Of a stretch of DNA of 64,000 nucleotides, positions 26,915-34,961 are shown in pieces. Origin of the DNA: an uncultured Saprospiraceae bacterium. Its GTDB lineage: Bacteria > Bacteroidota > Bacteroidia > Chitinophagales > Saprospiraceae. The translations under genes were made by a program, and so were the position numbers. Under the pieces are notes generated by a model. The model was not told the origin of the DNA. It worked only from the letters and a program-made list of their open reading frames with translations, and ran no database searches. Each line of letters begins with the position of its first letter. The stretch's first letter is position 1. The DNA is taken from assembly GCA_938045585.1 (NCBI GenBank), contig CALIAU010000022.1, positions 62,001-126,000 of the forward strand, written 5' to 3'.

Positions 26915-27130
26915 TTTTTTGGGCATAACCCTATGTAATCTTTACGATTACATAGCGTCGCAGTACTCCGGGCTCGCTTATTCCGCTCGGTATTCTAGCC
27001 TCCTTCAGATGCTAGAACACTTTCACCCTCTGTGTTGCTTATGCGAATTGATAGCCCCAGAGAATCTGTTAAAATTGCACCCCTTGATATCAACGCGGAC
27101 AATTCACTTAGTCTTAATTTTTAAAGTGTA
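26915..27130 (+). repeat. Interspersed GGGCATRACCC-type repeat element, non-coding
   Basis: The element begins TTTTTGGGCATAACCCTA, shared with one mismatch by 62668-62685 and in looser form with the reverse strand at 37891-37907. It contains the inverted repeat ATGTAATC-TTTAC-GATTACAT (26933-26953) and a second, TCTAGC/GCTAGA. Compared with its surroundings it is relatively GC-rich. A 70-residue frame across it is not believable as a gene. Similar intergenic repeats occur in many Bacteroidota; their role is unknown. The right boundary is uncertain. Confidence 0.5.
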
Positions 27131-27168
27131 AGGGTATATGTTGTTTAAAGCATCTTCTAAGAAACAAG

Positions 27169-27885
27169 ATGTCTATGAAAAATCAATTACTTACCCTTGT
27201 CACATTATTTTTAGTGTTTCAACTAACACAAGCTCAGAATACGGTAAATGGTTTTGTTGTAAGTTCTGAAACGAATGATGCTATACTTTTTGGTTCAGTT
27301 GCTCTTTGGCAAGAAGAAAAACTTATAAAAGGAACAGAAACAAACTTAGAAGGATTCTTCGAAATAGAAGACATTCCTGATGGTAATTATAGACTAGAGT
27401 TTTCCTATGTAGGCTATACAACTCTCAGTGTACCCGTAGAGCTAGCAAAGGGCAGAACGGATCACAATGTCTATGCAATAGAAGAAGGCCTTATGCTGGA
27501 AGAAATAGTTGTCATCGATAGCTGTGTTCGTTTATATCGCTGTCCTCACTCTGGTTGTGGGAATACAGTCTGTAGCAATTGCTTCGAAACGTATGATGAC
27601 GAGAGACCAGTATGGAGAGAGAAAAATGATAGCGTTTCTGATGTATCTACAAACATTTTAATCTATCCTAATCCGGCCAGAGATTATATTCATGTCAGAG
27701 TAGATGAAAATATCAAATTAATTAGCATTGTAGATGGAGTTGGTCGAAATAAAGTACAGGTACAAAACACGAATAGCGAACTTCTTACCTTGCCGGTTGC
27801 AGGTCTGAGAGAAGGGAATTATTTCCTGAATACAATAAATAAAGATGGCTCAGTAAAAGTTGAACAGTTTGTAAAAGTAGATTAG
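27169..27885 (+). CDS. Secreted T9SS protein with carboxypeptidase-like regulatory domain
   Basis: A 238-residue protein. A signal peptide (1-22) precedes a CarboxypepD_reg-like domain (about 25-100: NTVNGFVVSSETNDAILFGS, FSYVGYTTLSVPV). A short cysteine-rich insert (CVRLYRCPHSGCG, CSNCF) could bind metal or form disulfides. The last about 75 residues are a type A T9SS sorting domain with IYPNPARDYIHV and GNYFLNT. It should be secreted and attached to the cell surface. Function beyond that is unknown. Confidence 0.8.
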   Translation: MSMKNQLLTLVTLFLVFQLTQAQNTVNGFVVSSETNDAILFGSVALWQEEKLIKGTETNLEGFFEIEDIPDGNYRLEFSYVGYTTLSVPVELAKGRTDHNVYAIEEGLMLEEIVVIDSCVRLYRCPHSGCGNTVCSNCFETYDDERPVWREKNDSVSDVSTNILIYPNPARDYIHVRVDENIKLISIVDGVGRNKVQVQNTNSELLTLPVAGLREGNYFLNTINKDGSVKVEQFVKVD

Positions 27886-27904
27886 TAGTAATTTCTAGGA
27901 ATAA

Positions 27905-28012
27905 GGAATTCAAGATGATGAAACTTACTTTTCAGGTGTCGGTCATGTGAAAGCTATTTCAAATGATGGGAATGAAACAGATATTAAGATTAGGTTTAGA
28001 GTAGCGAAATAA
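27905..28012 (+). pseudogene. Possible C-terminal gene remnant
   Basis: The frame from after a stop at 27902 to TAA at 28010-28012 encodes about 35 residues, with GVGHVKAISNDGNETDIKI then RFRVAK, which looks like a real beta-rich protein C-terminus. There is no start codon and no upstream coding sequence in frame, so this may be a leftover of a deleted gene. It lies next to the 28 kb repeat cluster, where rearrangement is plausible. Weak evidence. Confidence 0.3.
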
Positions 28013-28013
28013 A

Positions 28014-28155
28014 CCAAGATGCCGCGAAACCATGAAACCTGCCTTCCCAGGAACGCAGGCAGGCCGTGAAACCGCGAAACCATGAAACCGTGAAACCACG
28101 AAACCTGCCTTCCAAAGAACGCAGGCAGGCCCGCCTTTCCAGGAACGAAGCCAGG
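28014..28155. repeat. Phased CCRYGAAA octamer array with 26-bp palindromic units
   Basis: Octamers matching CCRYGAAA occur head to tail at 28022, 28030, 28064, 28072, 28080, 28088 and 28096. They are interrupted by 26-bp units at 28038-28063, 28104-28129 and 28130-28155. The 26-mers share CCTGCCTTCC and end AACGCAGGCAGG; the third is degenerate. All elements abut without gaps. A degenerate octamer precedes at 28014. The array sits between two genes and encodes nothing convincing. Confidence 0.85.
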
Positions 28156-28163
28156 CCGCCCAA

Positions 28164-29132
28164 CTAAACAATTATATCACTTATTTTCCCAGCAACCTCT
28201 AATCCAGAATTTCTCCCAGTGTCTTCTAGCAGAACTTGTTTGTTTTTTTTATCATACAAGCGCACATTTAATTTAGCTGTCATGCTTTCCTCAATACGTG
28301 CGTCCATGAATCCAAGAATAGGTGCGGCTAACTCCGTAGCAGCTTCTCTGTTGGCAAAAATTTCTAATAGGTAATTTCTGTTTTCTAGTATTATCTCTAC
28401 CTTCTCTTTGTCTGCATATGACTTACGCAATTTTGTCATATTATAAGTAGTAAATTCTATAGTGCGATCATAGAGGAAAACACCTGCAATAAAACCTACA
28501 AAGGAATTCATCAGCCAAGGGATCTTAGCTACGGATGCTTTTAGAGATATTCTCTCATTACTAAAATGATTGCTTTGCATCCATATATATCCGCTGGGAA
28601 AAGAACGGCCCCAGTCTTTTTCGCAATAGCCCCTGCCATTTGTAAAATCGATTTCTTCTCCTTTTATATCTAGGCTACCTTCTATACTGTGGTCCATGCT
28701 CAGAATGCCATGATAACATTGCATAAAGGGAACAAAAGAAAAGGGACCCATGATACCCGGTGAATACCAAGAGTTAGACCAAGGCACACGTTGTTTAAAC
28801 CGAAGACTACCATGCACATTAGGAAGTTGTAGATCTATCTTATCAGCAGAGAAAAAATTCTTTTCTAGTTGTAATTGGAATGCACCCTTAGTAGGAATAA
28901 ATTGTTCTGCATCAAATTTAAAGTAGTCGGCACTTAAGTTTTTACCATCCAAGACCTGCACAAAGGCTTGTTTGTTTCCATTTTCATCCATTGCAATACC
29001 CGGAATAAACGCAAAGGCCTTATTTTCATCCGCATTAACAATCTTATAATACCATCCTTCAAAGTAGCGTTTCGTTTTTCCCCAGCCATGATACTGCTCA
29101 GAATGAAAAAGAGCTTGAAGATTTGCTAGCAT
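28164..29132 (-). CDS. Tocopherol cyclase-like family protein
   Basis: This 322-residue protein matches the tocopherol-cyclase-like family: KRYFEGWYYKIVN near residue 22, GPFSFVPFMQCYHGILSMDH around 130-150, and GRGYCEKDWGRSFPSGYIWMQ at about 170-190. In plants and cyanobacteria the family makes tocopherol; bacterial members outside those groups mostly have unknown roles, possibly in lipid or carotenoid chemistry. No signal peptide. It lies downstream of the DUF1295 gene on the same strand, 117 bp away. Confidence 0.8.
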   Translation of the reverse strand: MLANLQALFHSEQYHGWGKTKRYFEGWYYKIVNADENKAFAFIPGIAMDENGNKQAFVQVLDGKNLSADYFKFDAEQFIPTKGAFQLQLEKNFFSADKIDLQLPNVHGSLRFKQRVPWSNSWYSPGIMGPFSFVPFMQCYHGILSMDHSIEGSLDIKGEEIDFTNGRGYCEKDWGRSFPSGYIWMQSNHFSNERISLKASVAKIPWLMNSFVGFIAGVFLYDRTIEFTTYNMTKLRKSYADKEKVEIILENRNYLLEIFANREAATELAAPILGFMDARIEESMTAKLNVRLYDKKNKQVLLEDTGRNSGLEVAGKISDIIV

Positions 29133-29249
29133 GGAATTCTTTTTGGTATTAGTTTATAATAGCACTTGCTTTATAAGGGAAGTTAGTTTTTTCTAAGGAG
29201 AGTATAGTCTAGTATTGACTAATTTGTCCTTAGTTCTTTTCTTCAAAAC

Positions 29250-29999
29250 TCAGTAAATGTAAGGGAACAGATACCAAGACCTTTCTTTATAGTCTTTAAA
29301 TTCCTCTTGTAATCCATATCTGTTTTCCCATTTTTCTCTTAACAATGGAATGCCACTAAAACGTATTAAAATAAAGCTTATCCATATTGGACTCAAAAAT
29401 GCTAGGTATCCATAAGAAGAGGAGAGAGCTGCTATACTTAATCCTATCCAAAATATAATTTCACCTGTATAGTTTGGATGTCTTATCTTTTTCCACAGCC
29501 CTGTCTGCATAAATTTATCCGGAAAATTATTTTTGAACTTATACTTCTGATTGTCAGCTATAGTCTCTATGCCTAATCCAACTAGAGCTATGCCAACACC
29601 TAAAAAGAAAATCAAGTCTAATTTTGGATTCTGATTTGCAAAAACTAGCAAAGCGGATATACTTACGAGTACACAGGTCAAAGCCTGCATCGTCCAAAAC
29701 CCTAAAAATTTGAAAAAATAAGGTCGCAGGCTGTCAAACCTATCATCTCTTCCAATCGCATGCACTCTGCGCATGAGAAAACCTCCAAGACGTACAGCCC
29801 ATGCCACTATTAATCCTGCCATAATGTAATGGGCAAGATGCTTTTCAGAATAAACCAAACCTGTTACTGCAATAGCTATAAAGGTCAAAGAATAGGTCAT
29901 GTCTGTTAGCTTGTCTGTCTGCAAACTATAAGCAATTATGAAGAAGACTAGATTTAGTCCTATTGCAATGATGAGAGTATATGCGATGAGCGTAGACAT
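29250..29999 (-). CDS. DUF1295 membrane protein, steroid 5-alpha-reductase-like
   Basis: A 249-residue multi-pass membrane protein with about six to seven hydrophobic segments. The C-terminal motif IRHPNYTGEIIFWIGLSI and the YRERSW-like end KDYKERSWYLFPYIY are typical of the DUF1295/ICMT-like superfamily. These resemble enoyl reductases or methyltransferases of lipids, but this group is uncharacterised. It lies between the MFS and the tocopherol-cyclase-like genes, all on the minus strand. Confidence 0.8.
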   Translation of the reverse strand: MSTLIAYTLIIAIGLNLVFFIIAYSLQTDKLTDMTYSLTFIAIAVTGLVYSEKHLAHYIMAGLIVAWAVRLGGFLMRRVHAIGRDDRFDSLRPYFFKFLGFWTMQALTCVLVSISALLVFANQNPKLDLIFFLGVGIALVGLGIETIADNQKYKFKNNFPDKFMQTGLWKKIRHPNYTGEIIFWIGLSIAALSSSYGYLAFLSPIWISFILIRFSGIPLLREKWENRYGLQEEFKDYKERSWYLFPYIY

Positions 30000-30054
30000 A
30001 TAGGACTAACAGAGAGGCTTGGAAAATGTTTATCTTAATTTAGAATTATTGGAC

Positions 30055-31227
30055 CTAAGATTTATGTAAGGCCATTAAACCAAATAGGGGACCCAGTGCT
30101 AATATCCAATACGACCAATTTCCAACATTGCTTAAAACAAGAATACTTAATAATTGGATGCTGACTATCGTAATGGCAAAACCCAGACAGTTCACTATTG
30201 TCAAAGCAGTTCCCTTTATGTCTGCGTTTGCGTTTTGAGCAACAAGAGTAGAAAACATAGGGGAGTCTGCTATGACTACAATACCCCAAATTAAGAGAAA
30301 GAGAAGGAACAGAGTAAATGAAGCTACATGAATAGAAAAGGGTGCAATAAGACAACAAATTCCAGATAGAGCTAATGCAATTGTAGCAGTTTTTTTTGGC
30401 CCAATACGTTCGGAAATATAGCCAGCCAAAAAGCAGGATGGGCCACCAATAGCAATTACAAAAAAAGCGTATAAGGAGATATTGATGTCATCTAAACTAT
30501 GTGTTTTTGCATATTGAACTAAGAGTATCGGCACAAAGGCCCAAAAGCTATATAACTCCCACATATGCCCAAAGTAACCAAAGGCAGCTTGCTTGAATTT
30601 TTTGTTTTCAAATACACGCCTAACTGCCGATAAATCTATTCCTTTCCCCTGCTCCCTATAGGGCCCATCAGGAACTAGAATTATCATTAAAAACCCACCC
30701 ACTGCAGCAAGAGCACTTGTAGCATATATTACAAAGGTCCATGAAAAATCCAATTGAACGCCTTTTACTAAATGTGGTAAGGCAGTACCTAATACGAGTG
30801 CACCTACAAGAAAGCCAAGTGATTTGCCTAATCCCTTGTCAAAATAATCCGTCGCTATCTTCATGCCTACTGGATAGATGCCAGCTAAGAAAAAACCTAT
30901 GAACGAACGAATGGCTATCAAGGAGAATAAATTGTTATCATCAAGTAACATCCCTAAATTTAAAATCGCACCCAAAATTGCACTGATAAAAAATACTTTA
31001 GAAGGAGAGAATCTATCGACTATAGTTAGTAGTGCAAATACAAGTGTTCCTACAATAAAACCAAACTGAACAGCAGAGGTAAGATGACCTAGTGCGCTGG
31101 CCTCTAACTTGTATATCTCTATCAATTGATCCATGACAGCATTGCCAGCAAACCAAAGAGAGGTACAGCAAAATTGTGCAACTACAATTACAAATAGGAC
31201 TAAGCTATATGACTTCTTAGCTTCTAT
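30055..31227 (-). CDS. MFS transporter with apparent non-AUG start
   Basis: The ATG at 31134 (359 residues) begins inside the predicted first helix. The same frame continues upstream as SYSLVLFVIVVAQFCCT, then SLWFAGNAV, a typical MFS first segment. No ATG, GTG or TTG occurs in frame; the likely start is ATA at 31227-31225, overlapping the preceding TAG stop in the form ATAG. That gives 390 residues. The rest has about 11 helices and an RIGPKKT-type loop. The substrate is unknown. It is probably co-transcribed with the serine hydrolase. Confidence 0.8.
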   Translation of the reverse strand: MEAKKSYSLVLFVIVVAQFCCTSLWFAGNAVMDQLIEIYKLEASALGHLTSAVQFGFIVGTLVFALLTIVDRFSPSKVFFISAILGAILNLGMLLDDNNLFSLIAIRSFIGFFLAGIYPVGMKIATDYFDKGLGKSLGFLVGALVLGTALPHLVKGVQLDFSWTFVIYATSALAAVGGFLMIILVPDGPYREQGKGIDLSAVRRVFENKKFKQAAFGYFGHMWELYSFWAFVPILLVQYAKTHSLDDINISLYAFFVIAIGGPSCFLAGYISERIGPKKTATIALALSGICCLIAPFSIHVASFTLFLLFLLIWGIVVIADSPMFSTLVAQNANADIKGTALTIVNCLGFAITIVSIQLLSILVLSNVGNWSYWILALGPLFGLMALHKS

Positions 31228-32372
31228 AAAGCTTCTTTTATCATACCAAGAATTTTATTTGCTTGGGAAGGTTGACACCAACGCATGACTATCACAAGAT
31301 TTTGATCAGGTTCTATGATAATGTAATTACCTCCAAAACCAGCACCATAAAATCCAGTATTACTTAAGTTGCTCATTCGGTTTTCACCACTTGTTTTGTT
31401 GAGCCACCACATATAGCCATAAGCAGGATTAGCTGTAGATGGATTCGTAGCAGCTGTAAGCCAATTTTCAGATATTAATTGTTTGCCCTGCCAATTCCCC
31501 TTGTTCATGCATAGTAATCCAAAACGGGCATGATCTTCCGTACTTATAAAGATACCACCACCAGAATGCCCTCCACCACTTACGGATTGCATCTGTATAC
31601 CATCTACATTAGTCCATGAGTTGTCATAACCATACCAGCGCCAAGTATCAGAAGCGCCAATAGGATCCATAATGTACTCTTTCAATACCTGAGGTAGGGG
31701 TTTGCGCCAAACCTGAAGCAAACTATACGCAAGTAAGTTTACACGCACATCATTATATTCCATTTCTGTTCCAGGTTCTGCTAAGCTGGCTTTTCTCCAA
31801 CTATGCACATCACCTGTCTTGGGTGGTCTATCGTTCCAGTCATAGCCTCCCCATAATTGCCCAGACCAGGCAGAAGACTGATTTAGTAAATGTTCCCAGT
31901 TAATTTTTTCATTATGACTCCCAGTAAATTTTTCATCCCAGATATAATCTTGCATCTTGTCTTGCACGGATCGTATCAGACCATGATCCACCGCAAGACC
32001 AGCAACTGTAGATAGATAAGATTTAGTTACACTGAAGGTCATGTCTACGCGTTTCGTATCACCCCATTTTGCCACACAGTAGCCATTTTTCAGAATCATT
32101 CCTGTTGGGCCACCTCTTCGCTTTGTGGGTCCTAGAATCTTATGATAGGGTTCGCGTTCAAATCCTTTTAATATTGCTTGGCGCAAATCAACAGGCCCGG
32201 TATATTCACTTGCAATCACCGAATCGATAGCAGTATTAAGTTTGTCTTCATCTATGCCAAAGTCCTTTGGCGACTTTTCTTCCCAACTGTGTTTTTCGGG
32301 GAAGTACATGTTACTTTGTGTGTTTGCAGCAGCAAATACAAAGAGTAAGATTAGAGTAAAGCTGTATTTCAT
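31224..32372 (-). CDS. Secreted serine hydrolase, beta-lactamase class C family
   Basis: A 382-residue protein with a signal peptide (1-19). The active-site motif SVTK is at 114-117, the second-motif region has Tyr206 (EYNDVR), and the third motif is HSGGG at 269-273 in place of the usual KTG. This fold covers beta-lactamases, esterases and D-amino-peptidases. Tight coupling to an MFS gene suggests a hydrolase plus uptake unit. The natural substrate is unknown; true antibiotic resistance is unlikely. Start ATG at 32372. Confidence 0.85.
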   Translation of the reverse strand: MKYSFTLILLFVFAAANTQSNMYFPEKHSWEEKSPKDFGIDEDKLNTAIDSVIASEYTGPVDLRQAILKGFEREPYHKILGPTKRRGGPTGMILKNGYCVAKWGDTKRVDMTFSVTKSYLSTVAGLAVDHGLIRSVQDKMQDYIWDEKFTGSHNEKINWEHLLNQSSAWSGQLWGGYDWNDRPPKTGDVHSWRKASLAEPGTEMEYNDVRVNLLAYSLLQVWRKPLPQVLKEYIMDPIGASDTWRWYGYDNSWTNVDGIQMQSVSGGGHSGGGIFISTEDHARFGLLCMNKGNWQGKQLISENWLTAATNPSTANPAYGYMWWLNKTSGENRMSNLSNTGFYGAGFGGNYIIIEPDQNLVIVMRWCQPSQANKILGMIKEAL

Positions 32373-32479
32373 ATTTTGAATGTATAGAATTCTTTGTGAA
32401 ACGTCTATCAGAACTTAGCCAATTGTCTTGCGTAGCTCCTTTTGGCGAGTCGATTTTCATTTAAAATTAAGATACAATT

Positions 32480-33376
32480 TTAAGCAGACTTATACTTTTT
32501 CAATTCTTTGATAAAGTTATTAATGACTGGATTTCTATTGTCGCTATTCCACACAGCTGTCAGTGTTGTACGCTGAGGAATCTTATCTAATTCAATAAAT
32601 TTTACGCCTTTCATATGTTTAAATTGAAGAGACTTAGGAACAATAGAGATTCCAAATCCGTGCTCCACCATTTTATAAATGGAATTAGAATGAATGGTTT
32701 TATGAGAGATAATAGGTGTAAATCCACTCCCGTCAAATATCTGCATAACCTTCTCGTAATAGGAAGGACTATACTTAGGATCAAATAATATAAAGGACTC
32801 GTCTTTTAACTGAGACATGCGTTTAAAGTTCTTTTGATGGAGTGGGTGCTTGGAGGGGAGTACTAAACAAAAGGCCTCCTTAAGTACTGCGTGTTTCTTG
32901 AGCCCTCTAGGTACTCTTTCTAAGCGCACAAATCCCACATCAATTTCTTTGTTCAAAAGGCTGTGTATCTGATCTGTATTATCCATTTCTTTTAAATTGA
33001 ATCCGAGAGTTGGAAACTGTTTGCGGTGCGCTACTAAGAGATTTGGAATAATCTCCTGCATGGCCGAACCCACATATCCTAGACTTAAATCCCCCTGTAA
33101 ACCATCATGTAGTAATTTTGAATGATGCAGAATGTCCTGCAAGCCTTGCATATACTTAGCAAGTTCTTCTTTTAGAAATTGTCCGCTAGGGGTAAGCGCT
33201 ACATGCCTGTTATTTCGATCAAACAATTGTGTAGCCAGTCCTGTTTCCATTTCCTTTATTTGCTTACTGAGTCCAGGCTGAGAGATATATAATCGTTCAG
33301 CTGCCTTTCTAAAATGTAAATCTTCCGCCACAGCAAGAAAATACCGAATATGTCTTAATTCTAATTGATAATTCAT
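32480..33376 (-). CDS. LysR-type transcriptional regulator
   Basis: A 298-residue regulator when started from the ATG at 33376; a TTG three codons upstream is less likely. The N-terminal winged helix is clear: ELRHIRYFLAVAEDLHFRKA, then QPGLSKQIKEMETGLATQLF. The rest is a periplasmic-binding-like ligand domain. It is divergent from hutH-hutU and upstream of the serine hydrolase, so it may control either or both. A perfect palindrome at 33383-33399 lies next to its start. Confidence 0.9.
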   Translation of the reverse strand: MNYQLELRHIRYFLAVAEDLHFRKAAERLYISQPGLSKQIKEMETGLATQLFDRNNRHVALTPSGQFLKEELAKYMQGLQDILHHSKLLHDGLQGDLSLGYVGSAMQEIIPNLLVAHRKQFPTLGFNLKEMDNTDQIHSLLNKEIDVGFVRLERVPRGLKKHAVLKEAFCLVLPSKHPLHQKNFKRMSQLKDESFILFDPKYSPSYYEKVMQIFDGSGFTPIISHKTIHSNSIYKMVEHGFGISIVPKSLQFKHMKGVKFIELDKIPQRTTLTAVWNSDNRNPVINNFIKELKKYKSA

Positions 33377-33382
33377 AGTTAT

Positions 33383-33399
33383 CAATATAGCTAATATTG
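33383..33399. promoter_or_regulatory. Possible LysR operator
   Basis: A perfect palindrome CAATAT-AGCTA-ATATTG (6-bp arms, 5-nt spacer) lies in the short region between the divergent LysR and hutH genes, 7 bp from the LysR ATG. Its T-N11-A layout fits LysR-type boxes. AT-rich sequence makes chance possible. Confidence 0.4.
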
Positions 33400-33454
33400 T
33401 GTATTGTTAGTTATTATATATTAAATTAATTTAAAGGAATCAAAATCTGAGAAT

Positions 33455-34951
33455 ATGCGCTTTAAATATGGTATAGATGAGCTAACCGTGGCAAAGATGG
33501 ATGCCATTATGCAGGGTGATTTAGAAACCGAATTAACAGAGGAGGCCAAGAAGAAAGTAATTAGCTGCAGGGCAAATGTAGAAGCCATGGCGCAATCTAA
33601 TAAAGCTGTCTATGGAATAAATACGGGATTTGGTCCTCTATGTGATACTCAGATATCGCCAGATGACACTTCTAAATTACAAGAAAACCTGCTCATTTCT
33701 CATGCAGTTGGTGTAGGTAAACCTATAGAAGGACAACTTTCAAAGATCATGATGATCTCTAAGATACATGCACTTTGTCAAGGCTACTCTGGGATTCGAT
33801 TAGAAGTGATAGAACGTATTTTGTTTTTTATAGAAAACGATTTGCTTCCTGTGGTACCTGAACAGGGTTCGGTAGGGGCTTCAGGTGACCTTGCCCCACT
33901 GTCTCATTTGTTTTTACCTCTGCTAGGAGAAGGGGAGTTCTGGGTAGAGGGTAAAATCGTCTCGGCTAAAATTGTTTTAGAGCAACATGGATTACAAGCT
34001 ATACGCTTGGAAGCAAAAGAAGGATTGGCACTGATAAATGGAACGCAATTTATACTCGCGCATGCAGTACTTGGCTTATTGAAAATGCACTATCTCTTAG
34101 ATCTTGCTGATCTAGCAGCTGCGATGAGCTTAGAAGGATTTCAGGGGAGTGCTGCTCCTTATAAGGAAGAACTCCATAGAATCAGACCCTTCAAAGGAAC
34201 CATGGAGGTGGCAGAACGTATGCGCATGTTTTTGAAGGATTCAGAAAATTTAGAAAATCACTTCGAATGTGATCGAGTGCAAGATCCGTATTCCTTGCGC
34301 TGTGTTCCCCAGGTACATGGGGCATCAAGAAATGCCTACTACCATCTTAAGGAGTTAACCGAAATTGAAATGAATTCGGTTACGGACAATCCGATTGTCT
34401 TAAGTAGCGAAGAAGCAATTTCAGGTGGTAACTTTCATGGCCAACCGCTTGCGATGGCATTGGATTATGCTTCTATAGCAGCTTCTGAACTTGGAAATAT
34501 TTCTGATAGGCGTTCTTATCTTTTATTAGAGGGGAAATATGGTCTACCGCGTTTGCTGACTGAAAGTGGGGGCTTAAATTCTGGACTCATGATACCTCAA
34601 TATACCTGTGCCGCATTGGTCACTGAAAATAAATCCTTATGTTTTCCACCCTCAGCTGATAGTGTGCCTACCTCCTTGGGTCAAGAAGATCATGTGTCCA
34701 TGGGAAGTATCTCTGGAAGAAAGTTTAATCAAATCCTAGTTAACATAGAAAAGATTCTTGCAATCGAATTAATGTACGCAGCGCAGGCCTTGGAATTTAG
34801 AAGACCCTTAGAATCTTCAGTTATAATAGAAAAAAACCACGCTCTCATTAGAACAAAGGTGGCGAAGTTAGAAGAAGATCGCTTATTAAAACATGATATA
34901 GATGCAATGATATCTCTAGTAGAAGAAAAAGCATTTATAGTCCAAAAGTAA
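33455..34951 (+). CDS. hutH: HutH, histidine ammonia-lyase
   Basis: This 498-residue lyase removes ammonia from L-histidine to give urocanate. The self-forming MIO cofactor motif Ala142-Ser143-Gly144 is in GSVGASGDLAPLSH, at the same position as in characterised bacterial HutH. Other family motifs are INTGFGPL near residue 55 and GGNFHGQPLAMALD around 330. The gene is divergent from a LysR regulator and followed after 10 bp by hutU. Histidase is preferred over tyrosine or phenylalanine lyase because of the hutU partner and length. Confidence 0.95.
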   Translation: MRFKYGIDELTVAKMDAIMQGDLETELTEEAKKKVISCRANVEAMAQSNKAVYGINTGFGPLCDTQISPDDTSKLQENLLISHAVGVGKPIEGQLSKIMMISKIHALCQGYSGIRLEVIERILFFIENDLLPVVPEQGSVGASGDLAPLSHLFLPLLGEGEFWVEGKIVSAKIVLEQHGLQAIRLEAKEGLALINGTQFILAHAVLGLLKMHYLLDLADLAAAMSLEGFQGSAAPYKEELHRIRPFKGTMEVAERMRMFLKDSENLENHFECDRVQDPYSLRCVPQVHGASRNAYYHLKELTEIEMNSVTDNPIVLSSEEAISGGNFHGQPLAMALDYASIAASELGNISDRRSYLLLEGKYGLPRLLTESGGLNSGLMIPQYTCAALVTENKSLCFPPSADSVPTSLGQEDHVSMGSISGRKFNQILVNIEKILAIELMYAAQALEFRRPLESSVIIEKNHALIRTKVAKLEEDRLLKHDIDAMISLVEEKAFIVQK

Positions 34952-34961
34952 AAAGAATAGC

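Noticed and set aside
26919-27131. 70-residue frame MGITLCNLYDY...
   Set aside because: It runs across the interspersed repeat, has repeat-derived composition and no start context, so it is not a real gene.
27959-28171. 70-residue minus-strand frame across the 28 kb array
   Set aside because: Its residues are a translation of the octamer/26-mer repeat array; no protein signature.
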